A stretch of DNA of 64,000 nucleotides from Bacteroidales bacterium (GTDB lineage: Bacteria > Bacteroidota > Bacteroidia > Bacteroidales > Prolixibacteraceae): assembly GCA_015654795.1 (NCBI GenBank), contig JAATGF010000152.1, forward strand, positions 1-64,000, given 5' to 3'. A model generated the notes under the pieces. The model made no database searches. It was not told where the DNA came from and was given only the letters and a program-made list of their open reading frames with translations. Numbering within the stretch: the first letter of the stretch is position 1; every line of letters begins with the position of its first letter. Shown here piece after piece: positions 43,886 through 51,707 of the stretch. The position numbers were made by a program, and so were the translations under genes.

Positions 43886-44473
43886 TTATTTAATATTCTG
43901 GCTTTCGAGAAAATGATTGATTTTATAATGCTTGTGAAATTGGTCGTATTCGCCCAGTGAAGCATCGGTCTTGAATTGGCTGTCAATAGCGTCATGCAAC
44001 GTATGATTTCCAGAGAAAGTAGCCTTGAGATTTAATAGTGTTAATTCCAAAATCCCATCTCCGCCACCTCTGCTAAAATAATAAGTTGTAGTTGTTTTGA
44101 CACCTGCCTGATGAGACACAGTCTTGGCTGTTTCTTTGGTGTAAATCCAAAGCGCCCCTTTGTCTGCGAGTGGAAAGTGCTCGTTATTCTGAAAACGGAC
44201 AACCTTTTCATCGCAAAGCTGGTAACCCCATGTCTCGGCCTTTTTAAGATCGTAAGACTTGCCTTCGTGGACAACTGTTATAAAATCTTTGCCTAGAAAA
44301 TTGTTGAGTTTTATTTTGTGCTTTTCGGTAGCACAATCGATACCATATTCCATTTTACCAGATGTGTAGTCGGCAAATGTTTTAAAAACGCCGCTCTTTT
44401 GTGCAAACGAAGAAACGGAACTCAAAATAAGGGCTGCAAAAACTGCGCTCCTAATAAAATATATTGATTTCAT
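43886..44473 (-). CDS. Secreted protein of unknown function in the cus operon
   Basis: About 195 aa from the ATG at 44473, which begins a good signal peptide (YFIRSAVFAALILSSVSSFAQ). An in-frame ATG 11 codons upstream seems less likely. I do not recognise the family. The mature part has KMEYGIDCATEKHKIKLNNFL, a WGYQLCDEKVVRF strand, and a C-terminal HKHYKINHFLESQ. Two cysteines (in the DCA and LCD segments) could form a disulfide. Its place between two metal-binding proteins suggests a periplasmic role in copper handling. Confidence 0.7.
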   Translation of the reverse strand: MKSIYFIRSAVFAALILSSVSSFAQKSGVFKTFADYTSGKMEYGIDCATEKHKIKLNNFLGKDFITVVHEGKSYDLKKAETWGYQLCDEKVVRFQNNEHFPLADKGALWIYTKETAKTVSHQAGVKTTTTYYFSRGGGDGILELTLLNLKATFSGNHTLHDAIDSQFKTDASLGEYDQFHKHYKINHFLESQNIK

Positions 44474-44545
44474 AATGATTATACTTATTGATTTTAATAA
44501 ATTCAAAGAATGAATATGATTTTTAAAAGTCTATTAACCTGGTAT

Positions 44546-44947
44546 TTACTTCGTCCTGTCATACTTGCAGCAACCGGGTAAAGCATCGTAAGCTTTATCA
44601 TCGGCTTTCACTAAGTCATTGTCATGACCGGCAGCTGCAACTTTCTTTGCAATCACTTCCAGGTTCGTCTTTGCCGGATCGAATGTTACAGAGAGTATCT
44701 TACTTTTTTTGTCCCAGTCTGCTTTAGAAACACCATCGAACGTTACCGCTTTTTCGATACGGGCTTTGCACATATCGCATTCACCTGAAACTTTGAGTGT
44801 TTCGGTTTTTGCAGAGGCCATATCCATTTTAGAATCTGTTTTAGTCTTGGACATGTCCATTTTTGAATGATCGTGCATTTGGGCATAGGAGTTAGCACCC
44901 AATACCATTGTCAATAAGACAATTATAATAATTTTTACAGTTTTCAT
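44546..44947 (-). CDS. Periplasmic heavy-metal-associated (HMA) domain protein
   Basis: This 133-aa protein has a signal peptide (IIIIVLLTMVLGANSYAQ), a His/Met-rich stretch (MHDHSKMDMSK, SKMDMAS) and an HMA domain with the CxxC metal site GECDMCKARIEK. The fold continues to AAGHDNDLVKADDKAYDALPGCCKY. The C-terminal CCKY tail matches the end of the HMA domain fused to CusB in the same operon, so the two domains are paralogous. It is probably a periplasmic copper chaperone. Confidence 0.9.
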   Translation of the reverse strand: MKTVKIIIIVLLTMVLGANSYAQMHDHSKMDMSKTKTDSKMDMASAKTETLKVSGECDMCKARIEKAVTFDGVSKADWDKKSKILSVTFDPAKTNLEVIAKKVAAAGHDNDLVKADDKAYDALPGCCKYDRTK

Positions 44948-45051
44948 AATCTTAAAATATTGATATTAATGTCTTGAATAATAGAAATAAAAATTCATTA
45001 GCAAAGAAATTTACATAACTTTCCTGCTAAATAACAGTAACGACATTAGTA

Positions 45052-45471
45052 TCAAATACGGAACACACAAATGTTGGGCAAGCTGACAGCGCTCACCATA
45101 AAATTACCTGGCGGACTGACATTTGTGCAAATAAGACTTAAAGCTGATAAGGTATGAATCTGTGAATCTACAGGAATATCAAAAACCTGCAAAATGTTTT
45201 GCGAAAAAGCTTTAAAATCAGAAAACGAAGGGGCATAATTGTTCTCTACAGCAAAAACTGAAACCTTGTTTGTGCAGCAGTGAGAACTGATATGCTTCCC
45301 GGGTGAATGGCACTGATCAACGGAACTCTCCATACCACATGAAGCCACCGCACCCAAAACAGATACTTTGGAAGCTGCAGCTCTACCACCACAATAATGT
45401 GTTGAGATGGTAAGATGCATCACCGAAAGCAGGATGAGCAATGAAAATGATATGGATAAAAACTTCTTCAT
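45052..45471 (-). CDS. HYC_CC_PP family protein, first gene of the cus operon
   Basis: This 139-aa protein has a signal sequence (FLSISFSLLILLSVMHLTIS) followed by the name-giving motifs of a Bacteroidetes family: THYCGG near residue 25, SSHCC near 63 and SPPG near 120. Cysteine- and histidine-rich segments (CGMESSVDQCHSPGKH) suggest metal binding. The family is usually found at copper-resistance loci, as here. The promoter should lie within 45472-45540. Confidence 0.85.
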   Translation of the reverse strand: MKKFLSISFSLLILLSVMHLTISTHYCGGRAAASKVSVLGAVASCGMESSVDQCHSPGKHISSHCCTNKVSVFAVENNYAPSFSDFKAFSQNILQVFDIPVDSQIHTLSALSLICTNVSPPGNFMVSAVSLPNICVFRI

Positions 45472-45554
45472 ATGAAACTATAAACGATTACCCGTTAAAA
45501 TAGTTTTGCAAATATATGACAAAAAACTTTATAAAAAAAATTCTAAAATTTGAA

Positions 45555-45572
45555 GGGTGTACAACAAAATTC
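45555..45572 (+). repeat. Solo end of the ISKra4-like element
   Basis: GGGTGTACAACAAAATTC matches the terminal repeat at 8860-8877 with a single difference. No second end or transposase remnant lies nearby. Confidence 0.65.
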
Positions 45573-45574
45573 AT

Positions 45575-45830
45575 AGTAAGGGATCAAGACAGAATTCCGG
45601 GGGAAGATATCTAAGAATGCATAGTAAAATGGATTTGAACACGGATGCCGGTTTCATTGAGGTCCGGAAATACAGATTATGGAGCACTAAATACCCATAA
45701 AATTGTCACCAGCGAAAGGAGCCCGAAGTTGGTATGAGGAAGGTACGGAGTTGGTACGGACCAAATACGAAGGAAGTGGGAGCCTTTATCGATACGATAA
45801 AGGTAAGGAAAAAACGTATAGTCCGGATTA
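45575..45830 (+). repeat. Dispersed repeat family B, copy 3
   Basis: Landmarks: GACAGAATTCCGGGGGAAG, ATGGATTTGAACACGGATG, TAAATACCCATAAAATTGTC, GTACGGAGTTGGTACGG and the perfect palindrome CCTTTATCG-ATA-CGATAAAGG at 45783-45803. The AGAGGCC block of copies 1 and 4 is missing. Confidence 0.8.
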
Positions 45831-46079
45831 ACTTTTATTGAAATGGACGGAGATGGACAAAGATGGACAAAGCTTTGCTCTTTTTTTTTATAATTTTTTC
45901 CCAAAAACATTTCAGTTTGATCCATAAGTAAGCCGTATTTTTCGATTAAAAGGGATCACATGACATTGTTGGGGGAATTTTTTATTCGATTATAGCTCAT
46001 TTACAACTTGCAACTTTAGTCCAAAAATAAAATCGTATGGTGAAACTAATTTTTAGAAGCTCACCGCCTTAATTTCTGG

Positions 46080-46375
46080 AGTCACAGTTAAAGTCACAAC
46101 CTACACCATCATATATGACTAATAATCAGAATATTATACAGATATTTTAGTAAATAATGTCACAGCTAAAGTCACAATAAAGTCACAAACTATCGATCTG
46201 TCTCTGAAATTTCATATGAATATTTTAATAAACAAAGTCATAGTTAAAGTCGCACAAAAAATCACGGGAAATCTGCTTATTTTGTGACTTTATTGCGACA
46301 AATATCCTTGTAACTCGTATGATTATCAGCAATTATCTTGTGACTTTAAATTACATACGGGAGTTTGTTTTATTG
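46080..46375. repeat. Cluster of AAAGTCACA motifs in both orientations
   Basis: The motif (T)AAAGTCACA(A), or a one-base variant, occurs on the plus strand near 46090, 46163, 46176, 46243 and inverted (TGTGACTTTA) near 46283 and 46338. Several copies share the preceding CACAGTTAAAGTC or CACAGCTAAAGTC form. The cluster could be a decayed protein-binding array. Confidence 0.5.
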
Positions 46376-46553
46376 TCACAAATTGTTCAGCCAGCCACCT
46401 TAAAATCCTGAAGGGGATTAAACGTATGTAGCTCCGGATGCAAAATGAGGGCTGCCATTATCAATACAACCGGTACCCAGAATACAGGAAGTTCAACAAG
46501 GCGATCTGCAGTTCTCCACGACTCTTTATAACCTGTTTTTATTCGGTAACGGA

Positions 46554-46884
46554 CCGCACTTGCTCTATGCCTGCTCTATATCCGCTCTATGTTTGGTTCT
46601 TGTTTGGTCCATATCTCGTTTATTAAAGATTCTTTAGATAAATCTCCCTTTCTCCCCATCGCCTTTTCGCCCTTGCGCCCCATCATTCTATTTCCCTGCT
46701 CTATGTTTGGCCCATATCGAGTCTGGTATCAGGTCCTTTATCTACATCGGATTCTCAAACGAAGATTTTTAATGACTTTTTTCAATGACGGCGAAGCCAA
46801 TGACTATTTTAATGACCTTAATGACAATGCCGCCCCATCGCCTTTTCGCCCTTGCGCCCCATCATTCCATTTTCCTTATCTATA
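46554..46884 (+). repeat. Dispersed repeat family C, copy 1
   Basis: It matches about 55604-55890: CTGCTCTATGTTTGGTTCTT, CTCGTTTAT, CCCATCGCCTTTTCGCCCTT, CATATCGAGTCTGGT, and AATGACGGCGAAGCCAATGA followed by repeated AATGAC units. It shares bits with sequence near 8025-8070 and 25625-25670. Confidence 0.75.
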
Positions 46885-46976
46885 TTCAGACAAATAACTA
46901 TATTAGATTTAAAGCATAAAGTTCATTTCAATAGATATTTTAGTCTTTAATAGATAACTAAAAGTCATCTATTTAC

Positions 46977-47097
46977 ACCAAACGTCATAGAGCCAATAAA
47001 GATTAATCTGAGGTTTTGAATCTTTGAATATTTACTAAAGAAGATTTAAAAATCTTTGATTCAAAGTCATCATTCATTATTCAAAATTGTATCTTTG
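46977..47097 (+). promoter_or_regulatory. Promoter region of the tatA-led gene group
   Basis: A -7 box TATCTTTG at 47090-47097 lies 17 bp upstream of the tatA start. ACCAAACGTCATAGAGCC then AATAAA at 46977-47000 resembles 31927-31950 ahead of the PanE-like gene. Confidence 0.55.
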
Positions 47098-47114
47098 TCA
47101 AAAAGCAAATCGAA

Positions 47115-47384
47115 ATGGGATATATAGTACTATTTTTCAGTGGCGGTGAAATAATGGTTGTGGTTTTCTTCGCACTGCTATTCTTTGGTGCGGACGCCAT
47201 TCCCGGATTGGCACGCACTGTCGGAAAAGGGTTGCGTGAATTCAATAAAGCAACAGGTGATCTCAAACGGGAGTTTGAAAATCAAACAGCTGATATTAAG
47301 CAGGATTTTACCAATATTTCCGAAAAAATTGAAAAGGGAGGTTCTGATGTCAAGCGTAAAATTGAGGATGAACTGAAGGATTAA
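47115..47384 (+). CDS. tatA: Twin-arginine translocase subunit TatA/TatB-like
   Basis: This 89-aa membrane protein has one N-terminal transmembrane helix (IMVVVFFALLFFGADAIPGLA) and the family's hinge and amphipathic helix (FGADAIPGLARTVGKGLREF). A charged coiled tail follows (DLKREFENQTADIKQDF and onward). The usual FG-x-x-x-P-x-x-A-R core is present. It should form the Tat protein-conducting pore. The gene is preceded closely by a TATCTTTG promoter. No tatC is seen in the window. Confidence 0.85.
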   Translation: MGYIVLFFSGGEIMVVVFFALLFFGADAIPGLARTVGKGLREFNKATGDLKREFENQTADIKQDFTNISEKIEKGGSDVKRKIEDELKD

Positions 47385-47420
47385 TTTATAGTCACTATTT
47401 TATACGTTTAACCCAGATAG

Positions 47421-48074
47421 ATGCTTAAAGCCGAGTTACTTGTTAAATCGTTTGGCGACCTTCAGGTTTTGAAAGGAATCTCGCTTCAGGTGTCGAAGGG
47501 GGAGATTGTCTCGATAGTCGGGGCGAGTGGGGCAGGGAAGACTACTTTGCTTCAAATTCTTGGGACGCTTGGAAAACCTGATTCCGGTAAGGTTTGGATT
47601 AATCAAAAAGACGTTTTTGCATCTAATGAAAATGAACTTTCCCGCTTCAGAAATAAGGAGATTGGGTTTGTATTTCAGTTTCATCATTTATTGCCCGAAT
47701 TTTCTGCTTTCGAAAATGTCTGTATACCAGGATATATTGCGCGGCGAAACCGTAAAGAGGTTGAATCACGGGCAAAAGAATTACTTCAGATCCTCGAATT
47801 GACCGATCGCCTCGATCATCGGCCTTCGCAACTTTCAGGTGGTGAGAAACAAAGGGTTGCTGTTGCTCGGGCATTGATCAACAATCCGGCAATTATTTTA
47901 GCCGACGAACCCTCAGGAAATCTTGATTCTCATAACCAGGAAGAGCTTTACCGCCTCTTTTTCAACCTTCGCGAAAAATTCGGGCAGACCTTTATCATTG
48001 TTACTCACGACGAACATTTTGCCGGAATGTCTGACAGAATGATCCATATCAGGGATGGCGTTGTTGAACTGTAA
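47421..48074 (+). CDS. lolD: ABC transporter ATP-binding protein, LolD-like
   Basis: This 217-aa ATPase has a Walker [10 protein letters not shown] (about residues 33-41), the Q-loop [17 protein letters not shown], the [15 protein letters not shown] signature (about 138-152), a Walker [12 protein letters not shown] and the VTHDEHFA switch histidine. Family features of the MacB/LolD group (short, no extra domains, [10 protein letters not shown] loop) make lipoprotein release the best guess. The membrane partner is not encoded nearby, as is common in Bacteroidetes. The start lies 36 bp after tatA. Confidence 0.87.
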   Translation: MLKAELLVKSFGDLQVLKGISLQVSKGEIVSIVGASGAGKTTLLQILGTLGKPDSGKVWINQKDVFASNENELSRFRNKEIGFVFQFHHLLPEFSAFENVCIPGYIARRNRKEVESRAKELLQILELTDRLDHRPSQLSGGEKQRVAVARALINNPAIILADEPSGNLDSHNQEELYRLFFNLREKFGQTFIIVTHDEHFAGMSDRMIHIRDGVVEL

Positions 48075-48119
48075 TTGCTTCCTGGTATATAATCATTGTT
48101 TTTTCAACTGCCCGTATTT

Positions 48120-48887
48120 ATGATTCCCTCCGAATTAAAAAATTTCCTCGACGAAAAGTATAATCAGTTCAATTGCCTGAATTTTATTGCGGTTGATCCC
48201 ATTTCAATTCCACATCAGTTCTCACGTAAGGAGGATATTGAAATTGCTGGGTTCCTTTCAGCTACAATTGCTTGGGGACAACGCCCTACGATCATTCGGA
48301 ATGCCAATAAATTGGTCCACTTAATGGATGGTGAACCTTACGAGTTTTTGACCCGGACTGCGATTGACGATCCTGAACGCTTCGAATCATTTGTTCACCG
48401 TACATTCAACGGAACAGACTGTTTTTATTTTATGACAGCGCTTTCATCGATCTATCGTGAACATGGAGGGCTTGAAAAATTGTTTTCAGATGGCTTTTCT
48501 ATTGATGGAACAGCGAAATCTGCCATCATATATTTTCGCGAACGCTTTCTTTCGTTCGATCCGGAGCATCGTACGGAAAAACATATTGCGAATCCTGACA
48601 AAGGCTCATCGGCAAAAAGGATTAACATGTTCTTGCGTTGGATGGTCCGGTCATCAGCTTGTGGAGTGGATTTCGGTTTATGGAATTCTATTCCGGTTTC
48701 CGCTTTGATGATGCCATTAGACGTCCATTCCGGAAGCGTTGCCCGGAAATTGGGATTGCTAAAACGGACCCAAAATGATTGGCAGGCGGTGGAAGAATTG
48801 ACCGCCAATTTACGACTCCTTGATCCAACCGATCCTGTGAAGTATGATTTCGCATTATTTGGATTGGGTGCGTTTGAGAAATTTTGA
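48120..48887 (+). CDS. TIGR02757 family protein (DUF2400)
   Basis: This 255-aa protein is best read from the ATG at 48120 (MIPSELKNFLDEKYNQF); an in-frame start eight codons upstream adds hydrophobic residues with no family support. The family features are clear: AGFLSATIAWGQRPTIIRNANKL, YEFLTRTAIDDPERFESFVHRTFNG, KRINMFLRWMVRSS and a helix-hairpin-helix-like C-terminus TDPVKYDFALFGLG. The family is conserved in Bacteroidetes; the function is unknown, though DNA-glycosylase-like features have been proposed. Its last 4 bases overlap the in-frame extension of the next gene. Confidence 0.9.
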   Translation: MIPSELKNFLDEKYNQFNCLNFIAVDPISIPHQFSRKEDIEIAGFLSATIAWGQRPTIIRNANKLVHLMDGEPYEFLTRTAIDDPERFESFVHRTFNGTDCFYFMTALSSIYREHGGLEKLFSDGFSIDGTAKSAIIYFRERFLSFDPEHRTEKHIANPDKGSSAKRINMFLRWMVRSSACGVDFGLWNSIPVSALMMPLDVHSGSVARKLGLLKRTQNDWQAVEELTANLRLLDPTDPVKYDFALFGLGAFEKF

Positions 48888-48919
48888 TTTTGAAGCGAAG
48901 ATTAGAAAGAAGTTTAATA

Positions 48920-49633
48920 ATGGGACGCAATAACTGGTTTGAATTCAAACAATTCAGGATAGAACAGCACAAATCTGCCATGAAAGTTGGCACGGACGGA
49001 GTTCTTCTTGGAGCCTGGACTCCTGTAAATGAGGACCGACGGATTCTCGATATTGGAACGGGAACCGGACTGATCGCACTGATGCTTGCGCAACGCTCGG
49101 ATGCGATAATTGATGCTGTCGAAATTGATGAACGGGCATGTGAGGAAGCGAAGTTTAACTTTGAACAATCACCTTGGAGTGATCGGCTTAAAGTATACAA
49201 TACCGATTTCCAGGTGTTTGCCAATTTACCATGCGAACCTTACGATTTGATCATTAGTAATCCGCCTTTCTTTGTCAATTCTTTAAAAACCAGGAATGAG
49301 GCTCTTTCTGTTGCTCGCCACAATGACCTGCTTTCTTTCGATCAGCTGATTATTGGAGCCGGGAAATTGCTTTCCAATACAGGCCGATTTTGCATTATTA
49401 TTCCTTTTTTGAGTTCTGTCGATTTTAGGGAAAGCGCCCGTCTTGCCGGATTTTATCTCCGTCAACAAACACAAGTAATCCCCAAATCGGGTCGGTCTCC
49501 GAAACGTATTTTACTGGAATTTACAGTAGAGCCAGGTTATCCTGTTGAAAATGAGTTAGTGATACTGGATGAAAACGGATGTTACACTGAGGCTTACAAA
49601 ACGCTTACCTCACCTTATTATCCCGCTTTTTGA
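48920..49633 (+). CDS. trmN6: tRNA1(Val) adenine-37 N6-methyltransferase-like
   Basis: This 237-aa protein begins with MGRNNWFEFKQFRIEQHKSAMKV, the signature start of the YfiC/TrmN6 group; I therefore use the ATG at 48920 rather than one 12 codons upstream. It has SAM motif I ILDIGTGTGLIALML, an acidic VEIDERACEEA and the catalytic NPPF motif in LIISNPPFFVNSL. It methylates A37 of tRNA-Val in relatives. The context (TIGR02757, LolD, TatA) is housekeeping, so a functional RNA-modifying enzyme is likely. Confidence 0.9.
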   Translation: MGRNNWFEFKQFRIEQHKSAMKVGTDGVLLGAWTPVNEDRRILDIGTGTGLIALMLAQRSDAIIDAVEIDERACEEAKFNFEQSPWSDRLKVYNTDFQVFANLPCEPYDLIISNPPFFVNSLKTRNEALSVARHNDLLSFDQLIIGAGKLLSNTGRFCIIIPFLSSVDFRESARLAGFYLRQQTQVIPKSGRSPKRILLEFTVEPGYPVENELVILDENGCYTEAYKTLTSPYYPAF

Positions 49634-49687
49634 AACATTCAGGTATGCTTTTTGTTAATATGTTTATAACAATTTTAATGAAATTCG

Positions 49688-50098
49688 ATGGCATCTCTTC
49701 AAGATATTAACCTCTGGGCCGTTTTGATTGCTGCTTTTACAAAAGTAGTCATCGGAAGCTTTTGGTATTCCCCGCTTATCCTTGGAAAAAGTTGGATGCA
49801 CGAAAATGGGTTTACCGAAGCTGATTTTCGGAAAGGTCACTCGCTCAGGCTGATGGCTTTTCTTTCACTCTCCTTTGCTTTTATTGCGGCTTTAGGCATG
49901 GCCTTTTTCATTACTCCGGCATCGACCTGGCTGTCAGGAGCAGGGATGGGTGCGATGGTTTCAATTGTTTGGATTTCCGCATCAAAGGCAAATACCACAC
50001 TATTTGAGAATTATACGCTAAAACATTACCTGATCCATGCCGGTTACGATATTTGCAGTTATACGATAATGGGCGCTATTTTGGGCGCGTGGCATTGA
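49688..50098 (+). CDS. DUF1761 membrane protein
   Basis: This 136-aa protein has four hydrophobic segments (about residues 8-26, 58-78, 83-100 and 112-132). The DUF1761 features SFWYSPLILGKSWMHENG, KGHSLRLMAFLSLS and YDICSYTIMGAILGAWH are present. The role of the family is unknown. It seems to stand alone, 55 bp after the methyltransferase gene. Confidence 0.88.
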   Translation: MASLQDINLWAVLIAAFTKVVIGSFWYSPLILGKSWMHENGFTEADFRKGHSLRLMAFLSLSFAFIAALGMAFFITPASTWLSGAGMGAMVSIVWISASKANTTLFENYTLKHYLIHAGYDICSYTIMGAILGAWH

Positions 50099-50407
50099 TT
50101 TCCGAAGATTGACCCAACTATTTGAGAATTCTGATATTCTTCATCCGTGGCAGATAAATAATTGCCATAGTAAAATCATTGCATTCCATCTTCCCGCTAT
50201 TTTAGCTATACCTTCGTCGTAATTTGAATAAGCTCTTATCACTTGTTACAGCAATGATTTACACAAAGCCTCTACCCCGGTAGGGAGAATGTATATTGAA
50301 TACTAAATGTGGATAGGCACGAAAAGTAAATTTTGGAACAAACAGGACATCTGATTATTCTAATTACTTAATTGTTACTTTTGAGCCTAAAATCAAAAGA
50401 AATCCCA
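50099..50407. other. Intergenic stretch with promoter for the DUF4105 gene
   Basis: No gene is seen. A TACTTTTG -7 box at 50376-50383 lies 25 bp upstream of the start at 50408. Confidence 0.55.
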
Positions 50408-51592
50408 ATGAAAACGTTGGCACTCCTGGCTATATTTTTGCTGATCTTATTTCCAAAGGCGTATTCTGCCCAACTCTCACCCGAATCTCAGATTTCATTG
50501 CTTACCTGTGCCCCCGGGGATGAAATTTATTCTTATTTTGGCCATAGCGCTATCCGAATCAATGATCCGCAAAGTGGAATTGATTTTGTTTTCAACTATG
50601 GGGTTTTTAGCTTTGGTGCCCCCCATTTTGCATGGCGATTTGCCATGGGGGAGACCGATTATATCCTTGCAGGGGAACGTATGCCATCCTTCATGGCTTC
50701 TTATCGTGAAGAGCAACGATCTGTTTATGAGCAGGTTTTAAATATTTCGCAGTCCGAAAAGCAATCTCTTTTTGATGCATTGATCGAAAATGCGAAAGAG
50801 GAAAACCGTGTTTATCGTTACCGCCATTTTTCTGATAACTGTTCCACACGTGTTCGAGATCAGTTGGAAAAATGTGTAAATCACCAAATTCAATACGATA
50901 TTTCTAAGGATACAAAGAAGAGTTTTCGCGATTTAGTCGATGAATGTGTGCCGGGAAATAGCTGGAATGGCTTCGGGATTAAACTGGCGCTGGGCATTCC
51001 TGCGGATAGAATAACAACCTATTCCCAGAAGATGTTTCTTCCTGATTATCTTATGAATAGTATGGCTAATGCTAAGCTAATGAGGGATGGGGCAGGAGTG
51101 CCGTTTGCATTGCCCCGGACTACTCTTTTTGAAGCAAAGCCGATCCCGTCAGGTTTTAGTCTTACTTCTCCCGCCGTTGTTGTTAATCTTTTCTTTCTGA
51201 TTGTTGGGGTGTTTACTTTTATTGAATTTCGAAGAAAAAAGCGGATGTTCTGGCTTGATTTTCTTGTCTTCTTTTCGACTGGTTTTGCCGGAATACTATT
51301 AAGTTTCCTTTGTTTTATTTCGATTTCAGAGGCCACAGGCTGGAACCTTAACCTGGTTTGGGCATTGCCGACCCACTTTATTTTTGCTTTCCTCTGGTTA
51401 GTCCCCGCTTTACAGCCAAAACTCGAATGGTATTTAAAATTTACCGCGGGAAGTGTTTTATTATTCCTGGTTACGATGATATTCCTTCCACAAACTTTTC
51501 ATTGGCTGGTAGTGCCGCTTTGCCTGAGTATTTTAATGCGTTCGTTCAGTAGTTTGAAATTGAGCTTTTTCGAAAAGAAGAATATTGCCTGA
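50408..51592 (+). CDS. DUF4105 domain membrane protein
   Basis: This 394-aa protein starts best at the ATG at 50408 (MKTLALLAIFLLILFPKAYS, a signal peptide); the earlier in-frame start at 50372 lies ahead of the -7 box. The DUF4105 domain is clear: LLTCAPGDEIYSYFGHSAIRI, FNYGVFSFGAPHFAWRFAMG and YRYRHFSDNCSTRVRD. The C-terminal third has several membrane helices (about residues 265-390). The H-S-A and D-N-C residues suggest a papain/NlpC-like fold; the function is unknown. It is widespread in Bacteroidetes and usually single. Confidence 0.88.
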   Translation: MKTLALLAIFLLILFPKAYSAQLSPESQISLLTCAPGDEIYSYFGHSAIRINDPQSGIDFVFNYGVFSFGAPHFAWRFAMGETDYILAGERMPSFMASYREEQRSVYEQVLNISQSEKQSLFDALIENAKEENRVYRYRHFSDNCSTRVRDQLEKCVNHQIQYDISKDTKKSFRDLVDECVPGNSWNGFGIKLALGIPADRITTYSQKMFLPDYLMNSMANAKLMRDGAGVPFALPRTTLFEAKPIPSGFSLTSPAVVVNLFFLIVGVFTFIEFRRKKRMFWLDFLVFFSTGFAGILLSFLCFISISEATGWNLNLVWALPTHFIFAFLWLVPALQPKLEWYLKFTAGSVLLFLVTMIFLPQTFHWLVVPLCLSILMRSFSSLKLSFFEKKNIA

Positions 51593-51669
51593 GTTGAAAG
51601 TGAAAACTTCATTATTTTTACTTTATTAAAAACTTCGGTCAGAAATCTTTTTTGATCATTCGATTGTCT

Positions 51670-51677
51670 TATCTTTG
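51670..51677 (+). promoter_or_regulatory. -7 box of mutS that rules out the first in-frame start
   Basis: TATCTTTG matches the Bacteroidetes -7 consensus TAnnTTTG. It overlaps the first in-frame TTG (51675), so translation must begin downstream, at the TTG at 51708 or the ATG at 51747. Confidence 0.6.
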
Positions 51678-51707
51678 TTTGCAAGAGTAAATATTTATAA
51701 ACCTGCT

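Larger units (their letters stand above)
45472..47089. other. 1.6-kb gene-free repeat region
   Basis: From left to right: a solo insertion-sequence-end fragment (45555-45572), repeat family B copy 3 (about 45575-45830), a cluster of AAAGTCACA motifs in both orientations (46080-46375), repeat family C (about 46554-46884), and the ACCAAACGTCATAGAGCC motif (46977). Open frames at 45677-45925 (minus) and 46438-46897 (plus) lie in repeats and are not protein-like. Confidence 0.65.

Noticed and set aside
45677-46897. Open frames 45677-45925 (-), 46438-46626 and 46589-46897 (+)
   Set aside because: They sit in repeat families B and C, and copies at 55584-55968 do not preserve the frames.
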